Assembly: GCF_900461105.1 (NCBI RefSeq)
Contig: NZ_UFWZ01000001.1
Span: forward strand, 2,108,001 to 2,172,000
Source of the DNA: Clostridium putrefaciens
GTDB lineage: Bacteria > Bacillota > Clostridia > Clostridiales > Clostridiaceae
Reading direction: 5' to 3'
DNA: 64,000 nt
The notes under the pieces: generated by a model
Seen by the model: the letters and a program-made list of their open reading frames with translations, nothing else
What the model was told of the DNA's origin: nothing
Databases searched by the model: none
Shown here: positions 55,301 through 63,616 of the stretch, piece after piece
Position numbering within the stretch: position 1 is the stretch's first letter
How the letters are laid out: every line of letters begins with the position of its first letter
Translations under genes and position numbers: made by a program

Positions 55301-57377
55301 AAACTCCTTCTGTAAATAAATCATAATTAGCTAATTGACTTCCATAATTTTTTACTTTTATTTTAAAACTAAAATTATTACCAACTTCTTTAACTGACAC
55401 AGTAGCTTTATTATTTTCTCCTGTTAATAAAACGGTGTTATTTATTGCATTCTCAATATTTGCCAAACCAGCACCTTGTCTTCTTGGCGAATATGGTACT
55501 CCACTACCTAATGCATTATCCAATTGAACCTTTGAAGTATTTATTAAAGTTTTCTTTGAAAACTCTACAAGTTCTCTTCCTGTAAGGCTTGGCATACTCT
55601 TTTTTAACCCTTGCATTACTAGTGCAGATGCCCCTGCTATATGAGGAGCTGCCATGGAGGTCCCACTCATATTATCATATTTATTATCATTTACTGTAGA
55701 ATATATACCTCCACCAGGAGCTGATATTTCTGGTTTAAGCTCAAGGTTTGGAGTTGGTCCAAAGGATGTAAAAGTTGACATTTGTCCACTAGTTACACTT
55801 ACTTCTTCACTCTTGTTTCCTGTAAATGTAACCTTTGCTTCGCCTTTTACAGCTTCAGCTATCTTTTTTCCAGCTGAATTTTTAATCCATGCTGTTGGAA
55901 GTAACGTCTTATCCTCATACATACCATGAAGTGTCTCATCTCCGTCATTACTATATATAATAACTCCTATTGCACCATGCTCCATAGCACCCTTTCTTAA
56001 AATAGAACTAGTTGATTCACCCGTATACTTTATTAATGCTATATTACCTTGAAGTTCATCTTGTAAATTGTACATATCGGCTTCTGATCCTACTCCACAA
56101 TCAACTATAGTATATTCTGAATCCTTTAATTTTATGGCTGGATCATTTTCTGATGGGTAATAGTTGAAGTCTTCTGATTTTCCATTAATATTTACACTAA
56201 GATTATTGTTTATACTTATAGAATTGTCTGAAGATGCAACAGCTAATGAATCTTCTGCTGAAGCTGGTGATGATATCATAGCAGTATCCTTAATTCCAAA
56301 CTTATCAATAGGAGTTGTTCCACCAGAAGTATCTGTTGAAGTAGCATCATTACCTGCTGCTATAACTACCATAACACCTTTGTCTGTTGCATTTTTTATT
56401 GAAACTGCAACAGGACTGCTCTCATCTTGAAATCCTGCTGAGCTTCCCAAACTCATATTTATTATGTCTGCACCGTGCTTTACTGAATCATCTATAGCTG
56501 CAATTATATCATCATCAAAACATCCACTTATTTCAGGATTATTAGAGAATACTTTCATTGCTAGTAATTGTGCTTCAGGTGCAACCCCTTTTATAGAGTT
56601 AAATCTATCAATCCCATCTCCATTTGCTGAAACTATCCCCGCAACGTGCATACCATGTTGACTCACCCCAGCTCCAGGTTTAACATCATCATTATTGTCT
56701 GCAAAGTTGTGTCCATAAGGCACCTTAGATGTAAACTTTGTATGTTCACCTTTTTGAATATCTTGAATTTTTGCTTTTAAAGTGTCTGTTAACTTCATGT
56801 CCTTATGCCCAACATCTAACCCTGTATCAATAATGGATATTACCAAACCTTCTCCGTTATAATTTAACTTCTGCCATACTTCTACTGCATTTGTAAGCTT
56901 AGTAGCATTATTCATAATTGGATAATACTTAATTGCCTCTTTTACAGCTTTTACTCCTGGAATAGCTTTTAATTTGGATATTTCACTTCTTTTAACATTC
57001 ATGCTAAATCCGTTAAAAGCATCAGTATAGGTTTTTCTAATCTCTGCGCCCTCTAAATCTTTTGCTTTTGATTCAATTCCTGTTTGGATTTCTTTTAGTT
57101 TTGTGTCAGAAGTAGAATCCCTTTCCATTTGAACTATTACCCTTACAACTTCATTTGGATTGTTTTCTTTCACAGCACTTCCTTCATTTGAGTTTAGTTT
57201 TTCCTTAATACTTTCTTGTCTTTCTTTTAAGAAATCTGCCTTAATAGCCTCAATAATTTTGTCGTTTTCGCTTAATGGCTTAGCATTGGTGATTAGCGGA
57301 CTCACTGTTATTACTGAACTAAAGATAACAGTGAAAGCAAGCACTGAAGATAAAAATCTTTTATGCCCATTTTTCAT
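52311..57377 (-). CDS. Giant cell-envelope subtilase (S8, lactocepin/C5a-peptidase-like)
   Basis: The 1688-residue protease has a signal peptide, an I9 propeptide (about 75-155), and an S8 domain with Asp184 (IIDTG), His241 (SQHGMHVAG) and Ser574 (GTSMAAP). A PA domain is inserted before the Ser (NIALIKYTGESTSSILRKG). Fn3-like and several Ig-like domains follow. Two tandem about 80-residue Ig repeats begin GVEDGKVYNSS and GVEEGKVYTEA. A Pro/Lys/Asp/Glu stalk includes a (PKDEDNK)n array. The tail reads IPKLGSPIG plus a membrane helix and RRKEKE. The layout matches cell-envelope proteinases. The sorting motif is degenerate (Leu in place of Thr), so it may be anchored by its membrane helix only. 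GGGGGG precedes the ATG. Confidence 0.93.
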   Translation of the reverse strand: MKNGHKRFLSSVLAFTVIFSSVITVSPLITNAKPLSENDKIIEAIKADFLKERQESIKEKLNSNEGSAVKENNPNEVVRVIVQMERDSTSDTKLKEIQTGIESKAKDLEGAEIRKTYTDAFNGFSMNVKRSEISKLKAIPGVKAVKEAIKYYPIMNNATKLTNAVEVWQKLNYNGEGLVISIIDTGLDVGHKDMKLTDTLKAKIQDIQKGEHTKFTSKVPYGHNFADNNDDVKPGAGVSQHGMHVAGIVSANGDGIDRFNSIKGVAPEAQLLAMKVFSNNPEISGCFDDDIIAAIDDSVKHGADIINMSLGSSAGFQDESSPVAVSIKNATDKGVMVVIAAGNDATSTDTSGGTTPIDKFGIKDTAMISSPASAEDSLAVASSDNSISINNNLSVNINGKSEDFNYYPSENDPAIKLKDSEYTIVDCGVGSEADMYNLQDELQGNIALIKYTGESTSSILRKGAMEHGAIGVIIYSNDGDETLHGMYEDKTLLPTAWIKNSAGKKIAEAVKGEAKVTFTGNKSEEVSVTSGQMSTFTSFGPTPNLELKPEISAPGGGIYSTVNDNKYDNMSGTSMAAPHIAGASALVMQGLKKSMPSLTGRELVEFSKKTLINTSKVQLDNALGSGVPYSPRRQGAGLANIENAINNTVLLTGENNKATVSVKEVGNNFSFKIKVKNYGSQLANYDLFTEGVLAQNIIDEDKHFADYIIEGAKTKFSKESISLKGQAEEIIEVNITLPSKLEKDRFVEGFVHLKGKSDNTPDLVIPYMGFCGDWGKESIIDKPSYEEGSISGYTTLTEGLFLNIPVCLGQFEESKDHGLKVDPETVAISPNGDDACDFAQPYLVVLRNAKNIKYDVVDKNDGTEKVLRALGDEDYLRKGMLAKQNAGAQMCYSGMWDGTFYNRSTGKYEVAKDGKYYIRVITKVDLPNAKPQVLYLPLKVDTEAPKVTILSAEKDLDGDTVTVKWTQKDEGPGASKLIEKSEGGGSYSHVYLNGERISEAEQAIAVEDDIYSVKIEVDNVMENSISIGARDSALNIGVDTITLGSVLSVQNLQDKMFINKSVVNDGVYRIIGTVSKDVKEVQINGEKANLTAKSEFSFDLKVKEGVNEIKIIAKDANGNVIEAITKNYKVTVDTEAPVIKITSPVQSGTEGIISNTDKVLIKGVVTDNESKPDKITVKVGWDTADVNSDGTFELETRLWDANNILEIVAQDEALNSTKTELSVGYENSTQDFMIKFTNLKSFTVIDPTQGEVKDGIYNAKGYVSKRINTLKIDGKDVVIKKDLTFEAPVSIDSIRKKVSVFAMDANGKVYYNYVYDILYDDKAPKINISEPIENADGNVYTNKDTLKIKGTAADDGFGYSLFINGNNILTLNQFPITGESHNKRDFEHEVNVSNNEKVLVQAKDLFGNAFLKEYNVIVDKEAPKVIIEGVEDGKVYNSSIKPEIKVNEDAATTMTLDGKAYLGTVIEEEGNHTLVVTAEDKSGNVSEECKVSFTIDKTAPEVTVTGVEEGKVYTEAVTPEVKANEKVTITMTLDEKVYDGTSIKELGKHTLVVTAVDVAGNKTEKTINFIIEEKKVDEDKSKDEDTKPGENKPKDEDNKPKDEDNKPKDEDNKPGEDKPKNEDIKSSSDNTKDNSNDTSVKASTSNGAKIPKLGSPIGMNELVVSGLIIIVIGGACIFVSRRKEKEMN
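52537..52602 (-). repeat. 21-bp tandem repeat in the subtilase stalk
   Basis: Three near-identical 21-bp units (GGCTTATTATCTTCATCCTTT on the plus strand, starting 52537, 52558, 52579) encode the seven-residue unit DNKPKDE. Such arrays change length by slippage. Confidence 0.85.
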
Positions 57378-57749
57378 TTATATCCCCCCTTTTTCAACTT
57401 CTGTAAAATTCAACCATATAAGTATTGTAATTTGTTTCCAAAACTTTGTCAATAAACAATGTTAAATTTCAATAAAGCTTTTTATAGTATTTTTATTATC
57501 TATCAAACACATAACTAAAAGCGAGACTCATATAATGATAAATATAATCCAATTAAGTGCTTATATTTATTAAACTTCTGGGCTCTAGATGCAATTTTAA
57601 AAAATAAAGCGACCCCCTTATTGCTTAAAGTATAAAAAGTACATATTCAGACATACTAAAATTCATAGGGAATATTCCTTATATAAATTTGAGCTTTACA
57701 TTATTATTTTAAAATTTAAAAACTATTATAATAAGGAAGAAGAATATTA
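57378..57749. other. Divergent intergenic region, subtilase / nitroreductase
   Basis: About 370 AT-rich bases with no coding sequence. It must contain both promoters; I could not place either with confidence. Confidence 0.4.
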
Positions 57750-58283
57750 ATGGACTTTTATAAGGTAATTGAAAACAGAACAAGTAATAAGAGCTACAAA
57801 TCAACCCCTATACCCAAAGAAAAATTAGATAATATTATTAATGCTGCTTTAATGGCACCTTCATGGAAAAATAAAACTTGTTATAGATTTATTTTTATCA
57901 ATGAACGAAAACTAATAGATCAAATATCCAATACAATTATAAACAAAACATCAAATGCTGTTAAACAAGTGCCAATAATTGCTGTTATAGTGGCAAATCC
58001 ATCGGAAAGCGGTGAAGATGATAACAAATCATATTTTATGCTAGACTGCGGTATTGCAATGGAACATCTCATATTAGCAGCAACAAATGAAGGTTATGGA
58101 ACCTGCTGGATAGGCTCTTTTGAGGAAGAAACGGTACGTAAGATTTTAAATATACCTGAAAATTTCAAAGTAGTTGCAATGACTCCAATTGGTGAAACGG
58201 ATGAAAATGATGAGCATTATCCGCCAAAGGATATCTCCAAACATATTTATTACAACAGTTGGGAGAATTCAACTAGGCAATAA
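57750..58283 (+). CDS. Nitroreductase-family FMN protein
   Basis: The 177-residue protein matches nitroreductases: the N-terminal RTSNKSYKSTPIPKEKLDNI, the FMN-binding region NAALMAPSWKNKTCYRF, and the C-terminal CGIAMEHLILAATNEGYGTC with WIGSF. These small FMN enzymes reduce nitro, quinone or related compounds with NAD(P)H; some Clostridium relatives act in other redox reactions. AAGGAAG lies upstream of the ATG. Monocistronic, plus strand, followed by a hairpin. Confidence 0.9.
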   Translation: MDFYKVIENRTSNKSYKSTPIPKEKLDNIINAALMAPSWKNKTCYRFIFINERKLIDQISNTIINKTSNAVKQVPIIAVIVANPSESGEDDNKSYFMLDCGIAMEHLILAATNEGYGTCWIGSFEEETVRKILNIPENFKVVAMTPIGETDENDEHYPPKDISKHIYYNSWENSTRQ

Positions 58284-58308
58284 TACCTCCTTAATTTTTT
58301 TACAAAAA

Positions 58309-58357
58309 GTTTGTGCAACCCTTATTATAAATTCTGCATCAATAGGGTTGCACAATT
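58309..58357. terminator. Bidirectional terminator-like hairpin
   Basis: A 12-bp stem (58311-58322 with 58344-58355) lies between the convergent nitroreductase and splB genes. The T tract is better on the minus strand. Confidence 0.7.
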
Positions 58358-58441
58358 TCAGAATTTAATATTTACTATAAAGTTATACTTATATCTGATT
58401 TCATATAATTATTAATTATATCTCTCTTTCTTATAACATGA

Positions 58442-59464
58442 CTATATAATATATAAAACCTTTTTATTCTTAAATAATTCTTCTATCTCTTTTGAAAAGA
58501 ATTCTTTTATTTCCCTTATACTTTCCTTTTCATATACATATTTGCCATATCCAAATTGTCCATATTTGAATTTACGCTCTTCCTCATTCATAGGTAATTC
58601 ACTTTCAGGGAATACCTGAAGTATTCTATTTTTAGCTACCATCGTATACCTATGAGATATTACCTCAAAGGTTACAGGGAATTTTAAGTTACTTGGAAGC
58701 TTTTCACTTAACTCTAGTAATAAATCATGATAATCTTCTTTAAAGCTAGGATAAATAAATATCGGTGCAATTAAAAAACCAACAGGATACCCTGACTCTG
58801 CTACCTTTATAGCTGCTTCTATTCTTTTGTCACGAGAAGCAGTAAAATGTTCATATTTATCTATAACAAGAGAAGTGTTAATACTAAATCTTACTTCTGT
58901 ATGTCCATTGTGTTCTAGGTTAAGCAATGATTCTATATCATTGTATTTTGTTACAAATCTAAATCTGGCATTTGTTTCTTTTCCGAAAAATTCTATGGCT
59001 TTCTTTAATGAATTTGTGTAAGGTTCAACAGGTATAGGGTCAGATGTAGCCGCTCCTTCAAATATAGTTATATCAGGTAATCTTTCGTTAATATATTTTT
59101 GAGCTTGATTTAGAATGTCATCTATATTAGTATGTACTTTTACAAAAGGCTTATCTCCTAACTGAGTATTCAAATAACAGTATTCACACTGTCCCATGCA
59201 TCCTGACACTAAGGGAAGCTGATAGTGCGCAGATGGTTTACATGTTTGAAACTTCAAAGTCTTTTTAGTTCCAACCACCAAAGTCTTCTTTCCTTCTCTA
59301 TACTGAATAAATAAATCATTACCTGGAATATGCTGTTTTACTCTATTGGATGTTAAGTTTATTATCTCAACATTATCATTATCTTTAAACATTGAAAAAA
59401 TATTCTTGCCCATTTCGTAATCTAACGAATCTTTTTCAAATATAATTCTTTTAGGTCTAAACAT
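58442..59464 (-). CDS. splB: Spore photoproduct lyase
   Basis: The 340-residue radical SAM enzyme repairs the thymine dimer formed in UV-irradiated spores. The cluster motif CMGQCEYC is present, with KTLKF.T.KPSA and FEGAATSDPIPVE in the usual places. B. subtilis SplB has a cysteine (C141) in the corresponding FEAACTSD; here it is alanine. A cysteine in KFQTCKPSA (residue 75 from this start) may replace it. ATG 59464 is preferred over GTG 59485, whose RBS is too close. It shows the host makes spores. Confidence 0.94.
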   Translation of the reverse strand: MFRPKRIIFEKDSLDYEMGKNIFSMFKDNDNVEIINLTSNRVKQHIPGNDLFIQYREGKKTLVVGTKKTLKFQTCKPSAHYQLPLVSGCMGQCEYCYLNTQLGDKPFVKVHTNIDDILNQAQKYINERLPDITIFEGAATSDPIPVEPYTNSLKKAIEFFGKETNARFRFVTKYNDIESLLNLEHNGHTEVRFSINTSLVIDKYEHFTASRDKRIEAAIKVAESGYPVGFLIAPIFIYPSFKEDYHDLLLELSEKLPSNLKFPVTFEVISHRYTMVAKNRILQVFPESELPMNEEERKFKYGQFGYGKYVYEKESIREIKEFFSKEIEELFKNKKVLYII

Positions 59465-59617
59465 ATTCTCTACTAAATAAATCACCCTATATTAAGTGAT
59501 TTATTTTCTCCTTTCTGTGATAAATAAAATCTTTTTTCTTTGTATCTTATTGTTTCCTAAAGTTTATGGTTATATCCTAGAAATACTAAAATATATTAAT
59601 AAAACCACCCTAAGTTT
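59465..59617. other. Upstream region of splB
   Basis: AT-rich spacer with no coding sequence recognised; it should carry the splB promoter, expected to be sporulation-specific, but no sigma-G box could be placed. Confidence 0.3.
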
Positions 59618-59793
59618 AAAAAGCACCCCATTAAAATTTACTTTAATGAAATGCTTTTACCTGGGAATTTCGTGGGCTCCGAGGTGTTAGAGGGAGACGA
59701 AGTTTACCTGTTGCTATTTGCGATTGTTAATATTTCTGTTCAAGCGCAGTTTTCCATTTTATTCTACCCTGGGTTCCTTGTGAGGACATGCTT
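59618..59793. repeat. Interspersed repeat R2, copy 1
   Basis: 176 bp very similar to 62831-63007. It begins with a hairpin (AAAGCACCCCATTAAA with TTTAATGAAATGCTTT) and ends with a strongly conserved block of about 65 bp (AATATTTCTGTT to GAGGACATGCTT). It touches the stop of the antitoxin gene. Confidence 0.85.
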
Positions 59794-59797
59794 TAAA

Positions 59798-60793
59798 TTA
59801 CATTTGTTCAAACATAGTTTGCGTATAACTCTTAATATCATTTGGATTAATCATATTGTATTTTTCTTTAACTGCACTAAAATAACTAGCAATTTGTTCC
59901 TTCTGAATAGTTCTGTCGGATACTACCGCCTCCGGCAGTTCTCCTCTGGTTGATAGCCATGGCGACTCTGAGTGAGTAAAATTTTCAAGAACTTTTCCAC
60001 TATAACAACATACATTTTTAATCACGCTGTCCAAAATTGCTTTCTCTGAGGAAGTAAATACCGAATCATCAAACCCATCATTTCCTTCAATTGGATCAAA
60101 CCGATAATCACGATACCTAAAATATATCTCGCGATAGACAGGTCCATGCACCCAGGCTTCACAATCCTCATAAAAGATAAATGTTTTATAAAAAGCAGAA
60201 TAAAATCCCTGAATATAATATAATGCTTTCTGCAATGCTAGTGGTGTGATATCTTCACATTGGCTCAGCAAGTATTCAATGGTCAAATCTATCTTTGTTT
60301 TTTTGCTCCCTATTCTTCCGAGAAGTTCATCCACTGCTCTTTTGCTTTTTTCATAAGAAACAGCTGTTTTCAAGTTCCCTTTATTTTCTTCCAATATTTC
60401 CGAATAATATGATGGATTATCATAAATTTTTTGCAGAATTTCAGAGTACTGCTTTGTCGGCATATCTCCATCACAATAGCGAGAAAAAGTTTGTTCTCCC
60501 CAACCAAGTAAAAGAGAAAGCGGCCTTTTCCCAATTGCATATTTTTCTGGTATTGCTAAAATCAACTCTAGGGATATAACATTATTTCTTTCTCGATATA
60601 CATCATATAGTGCTTTCAAATTAAAATCATTCACTTCTGCAACATAAATTTCAGTGCCACAATCTACGCAAAACGCTTCTTTTCCTGTATAAGAATACTT
60701 TTCACCTTTAATAGTACCTTCCATTTTCTTTTCACTAATAATAAAATTAACATCATTTCTACATTCTTCACAAAATACTTTTCTTTCACTCAT
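59798..60793 (-). CDS. MqsA-like antitoxin fused to a Panacea (SocA/DUF4065) domain
   Basis: The 331-residue protein starts at ATG 60793 (GGAGG 7 nt upstream). Residues 1-55 have two CxxC pairs (FCEECRN, FCVDCGT) as in MqsA/YgiT zinc fingers. An HTH of MqsA type follows (about 90-125, LLLGWGEQTFSRYCDGDMPT). A Panacea/SocA domain (about 165-300) has LALQKALYYIQGFYSAFY and EAWVHGPVYREIYFRYR. It lies 26 bp after a small MqsR-like gene, so it should bind that toxin and repress the operon. Panacea domains occur on antitoxins of unrelated toxins (family knowledge). Confidence 0.85.
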   Translation of the reverse strand: MSERKVFCEECRNDVNFIISEKKMEGTIKGEKYSYTGKEAFCVDCGTEIYVAEVNDFNLKALYDVYRERNNVISLELILAIPEKYAIGKRPLSLLLGWGEQTFSRYCDGDMPTKQYSEILQKIYDNPSYYSEILEENKGNLKTAVSYEKSKRAVDELLGRIGSKKTKIDLTIEYLLSQCEDITPLALQKALYYIQGFYSAFYKTFIFYEDCEAWVHGPVYREIYFRYRDYRFDPIEGNDGFDDSVFTSSEKAILDSVIKNVCCYSGKVLENFTHSESPWLSTRGELPEAVVSDRTIQKEQIASYFSAVKEKYNMINPNDIKSYTQTMFEQM

Positions 60794-60819
60794 AACAATG
60801 CCTCCTTTCAATTCCCGAC

Positions 60820-61230
60820 TTACCTAAATAGGTAGTCAATCGTCTTGTTTGGTTTATGAAAAGATATTACAACTGTACGACTTCCATTTTGCATATCAAT
60901 TATATTAAACTTTGCATAAACATCAACCATTTCTTCTTTTCCCTCTGCATTAAAGAGCTGTACCTGTGGCACAAATACATATAAAACTTCATGATCAAAG
61001 CCTAAATTCACATTCTTCAAGGAATGGCAGAAATCTTCTGTCTGAATTTGCAACAGAATTGAAGATTGACGTTCACTTCTAATGTTATATTCATTTATAA
61101 AATCAATATTTTCCTGTCTATGCTCATTCTTTGAAATCGTAAAACGTCTGTTTACCACACATCTTTTTATTTTATCAAGAATCGCATCTATCTGCTCTCT
61201 CGTATAATTCTGGTTATAGTACGGATTCAT
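60820..61230 (-). CDS. MqsR-like toxin candidate
   Basis: The 136-residue protein has the MqsR-type pattern in its second half (LQIQTEDFCHSLKN, MVDVYAKFNIID, VVISFHKPN), fitting the RelE/MqsR fold of ribosome- or mRNA-directed RNases. It is larger than E. coli MqsR (98 residues) because of an N-terminal extension and a longer middle loop. It is first in a two-gene operon with an MqsA-Panacea antitoxin, and GAGGTGAT precedes the ATG. Toxicity is inferred. Confidence 0.72.
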   Translation of the reverse strand: MNPYYNQNYTREQIDAILDKIKRCVVNRRFTISKNEHRQENIDFINEYNIRSERQSSILLQIQTEDFCHSLKNVNLGFDHEVLYVFVPQVQLFNAEGKEEMVDVYAKFNIIDMQNGSRTVVISFHKPNKTIDYLFR

Positions 61231-61252
61231 TGCATCACCTCTTTGTAATACA

Positions 61253-61303
61253 AAGATACCTTATTATATGCTACTTGTCAAGACTTATGCACCAATAAGT
61301 GCA
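61253..61303 (-). promoter_or_regulatory. Promoter and candidate operator of the toxin-antitoxin operon
   Basis: On the minus strand TTGACA (61281-61276) and TATCTT (61258-61253) are 17 bp apart. Upstream lies the palindrome TGCAC-6-GTGCA (61288-61303), and CTTTGTATTACAAAG follows the -10. Either could bind the antitoxin HTH. Confidence 0.7.
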
Positions 61304-61377
61304 TTTACATTTGTAAACTTTTCATGTAAGATGCATTTTACCAACCAAGGACGGATGCATCTTTTGCTTTTTGCTTA

Positions 61378-61840
61378 ATTTACGTCTCCACATTTATATC
61401 CATGCCGGATTTAAACTCAATTGTAAGTTTTTCATCATAGACCGCAATCTTTTCTATAAGCCTGCAAACTATCTGCTCGTCATATTCCTGTGTTGCGATT
61501 TTTTCTCCTTCATAAATGTTGTCATTTCTGCCACTTTCTGTTTCCGACTTGCGAGTCCAGCATTTTTAGCTAATGCAGTCTTTTTTCTCATTTCCAAGCC
61601 TATAAATCTCATTAGCTAGGCTAGAATAATCCTGATTGTTGTTGACAATCTTTAGAGTTCCTTCTTCTGCCATTTCAACTTTTGTTCAATTTGTTCTACC
61701 TCAGAACCATCAACCTGATTCATGGTAATTGCAATGTTTCGATTAAGGCAGTCCAAAGTATTTCTCGCAAATCGTATAATTGACTTGGTCACTATCATAT
61801 CAATACAGCCTACCATGCACTCATCAATCATAGCAAGTGG
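61378..61840 (-). pseudogene. Serine recombinase relic, internally deleted
   Basis: A piece of the resolvase catalytic domain ([20 protein letters not shown]) is followed, after frame changes and stops, by a C-terminal piece of a large serine recombinase ([46 protein letters not shown]-type end). The zinc-binding and middle parts are missing. It points to a lost integrative element or prophage here. Confidence 0.7.
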
Positions 61841-61852
61841 ATAAGTTATAGT

Positions 61853-62272
61853 AAATTGTACTTTAAAGCAGTATAAGGTCCATAAGACCAGTTGTAATGA
61901 GGAAAAGGTAGATAATATAGTAAATAGAGAATTTGATAATAGAAGCGATCTAGAAATAGTACTAAGTGATCTTACATATGTTAATGTGGCTGATAAATGG
62001 CATTATATATGATTATTAATCAACTTTTTTAATAGAGAAATAGTGGGGTATTCATCAGTCTCTAAAAAGGATGTCCTTATGATAATGCTGTTGCTGAGAC
62101 TAGTTATAAAATTTTAAAAACAAAATTTGCATTTAACAGGATTTTTAAGAGCTTGTAATAACTAAAAAAGGATTTACGAAGTTATGTATTATGGTATAAC
62201 AATAAACGTATTCATAGCGCTTTAAATTATATGACACCAATAGAATATCGACTAGCAAATATGACCGAATAA
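61853..62272 (+). pseudogene. IS3-family transposase (OrfB) relic
   Basis: Broken frames match the rve integrase domain of IS3/IS150 transposases: [60 protein letters not shown] and YNNKRIHSALNYMTPIEYRL. At least three stops or frameshifts and missing N-terminal sequence make it inactive. It is opposite in strand to the antitoxin remnant at 62326. Confidence 0.85.
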
Positions 62273-62325
62273 AATTTGTATAATAAAGTGTTGACAATTC
62301 AAACTCTTCTCTATCTCAGCAATAC

Positions 62326-62553
62326 TTATTTAAAAGGTCTAACCTTTTTCTTTTGCATTGCATCAACACCCTCATCAAGTAATTTATATAATTCAAATTT
62401 ACCTACAAGCTTCTCATAGGTTTCAATACTAATAACCTCTAAATCTCCGTGACCATTCTTTGTTATATACACTGGTTCTTTATACTTATGACAAAATGCT
62501 GATATTTCACTATAATTATTTCTTAAATCTGAACTCGGTCTTATTGTCGACAT
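62326..62553 (-). CDS. Phd/YefM-family antitoxin, orphan and possibly truncated
   Basis: From ATG 62553 (GGAGGTG upstream) the 75-residue protein has the YefM/Phd pattern: IRPSSDLRNNYSEISAF, EPVYITKNGHGDLEVISIETYEKL and a C-terminal toxin-binding helix. It stops at VRPFK, slightly shorter than usual relatives. No RelE/ParE toxin gene follows on the minus strand; IS3 relic sequence begins about 50 bp further, so the toxin and the antitoxin tail were probably removed by the insertion. Confidence 0.82.
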   Translation of the reverse strand: MSTIRPSSDLRNNYSEISAFCHKYKEPVYITKNGHGDLEVISIETYEKLVGKFELYKLLDEGVDAMQKKKVRPFK

Positions 62554-62628
62554 AACATACACCTCCTGTATTCGTAATAGTATACACAAAGATTATTAAT
62601 CTTTATGCCCCTTGATTAATATATCATT

Positions 62629-62845
62629 ATTCTGCCTCAAATCATTTTAATTATGTTGTCACTACAGGTTCACTTATCACTGCTGTAAACCCTCCACTAA
62701 TTATAGTTTCATCCACACCTATAGCATCTTCATCAACGATAAATCTATAGTTTCTATCATGTTCCCTAACATCTCTACCATCTCTTATTTTTATGGTTTC
62801 GCATATAAATAATTAGAGTAGAGGCACGCTAAAAAGCACTTCATT
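62629..62845 (-). repeat. Direct repeat R1, copy A (C-terminal coding relic)
   Basis: 217 bp nearly identical to 63784-64000 (offset 1155). Its minus strand carries a coding relic ending ETIKIRDGRDVREHDRNYRF, then IVDEDAIGVDETIISGGF and TAVISEPVVTT with TAA. No start or RBS. Substitutions between copies are mostly amino-acid-changing, so it is not under selection. R2 follows directly. Confidence 0.85.
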
Positions 62846-63007
62846 AAATTCTAATCTAATGAAATGCTTATACCTGGTAATTTCCTGGGCCCTTGAGGTA
62901 GTTATGGTGAACAACGTGCCCCTCTTGCTATTTGCCATTGCTAATATTTCTGTTTAAGCGCAGTTTTCCATTTTATTCTACCCTGGGTTCCTTGTGAGGA
63001 CGTGCTT
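62831..63007. repeat. Interspersed repeat R2, copy 2
   Basis: 177 bp similar to copy 1 at 59618, with the same leading hairpin (AAGCACTTCATTA with TAATGAAATGCTT) and the same conserved 65-bp end. It overlaps the end of R1 copy A, so R1 and R2 are two parts of an about 380-bp unit. Confidence 0.85.
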
Positions 63008-63036
63008 CGCTGGACTCACTTGCTAATACTCGCCTT

Positions 63037-63438
63037 CTAATTTTGTTTGCGCAACATGCCACACTTATTTGGTGGCAAATACTCAAATTGATACTTATTA
63101 TATAATAAATCAGCAGGACTGTTCGCTATCAAACATATATAACTATCTTCAAAAGTACTTTCTTCAAGGTAGTTATTGATTTCTTTCATTATTTTATCTG
63201 CAAAGCCTTTTTTTCGATAATGTTCATCCACCATGACATCGCTTATAACATAAGTTATTCCTCCATCACCTACAATTCTTCCAAATCCTATCAATTTTTC
63301 TTTGTCATAAAGAGATATTGTAAATAAAGAATTTGCTATTGCTTTTCTGCTTCTTTCCAAATCCTTATTTCCCATTCCTGAACGAAGCCTCAAGCTAACA
63401 TAATCTTCTGCTTTCGGTTTTTCATAGAGCATTTTCAT
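63037..63438 (-). CDS. GNAT-family acetyltransferase
   Basis: The about 133-residue protein has the GNAT core: LIGFGRIVGDGGITYVISDV (beta strands) and the acetyl-CoA loop VDEHYRKKGFADKIMKEI (Q/RxxGxG/A form), then YNKYQFEYLPPNKCGM at the end. It is similar in size to small YjdJ/PA4866-type N-acetyltransferases; substrate unknown. GGAGG is 9 nt before ATG 63438; ATG 63444 is also possible. It lies between two copies of the R1 repeat. Confidence 0.88.
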   Translation of the reverse strand: MKMLYEKPKAEDYVSLRLRSGMGNKDLERSRKAIANSLFTISLYDKEKLIGFGRIVGDGGITYVISDVMVDEHYRKKGFADKIMKEINNYLEESTFEDSYICLIANSPADLLYNKYQFEYLPPNKCGMLRKQN

Positions 63439-63616
63439 TTTCATATACCTCCCTTAATTATTTGATAGTGTTAACACTATCCTTTTTTTACTTATTTGAA
63501 TCCTTGCTATTGCAAGGGCTTGTGCTATTTTAAACCTAAAAAAACAATGACCCCGCTCTTTTCTGGTATAATTGTTGTATCTCAACCCAACAAAATTCCA
63601 AAAGGAAGGTGTCATC

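Noticed and set aside
61371-61840. Possible active integrase marking an integrative element
   Set aside because: The recombinase is internally deleted and frameshifted, and no att sites or other element genes were found.
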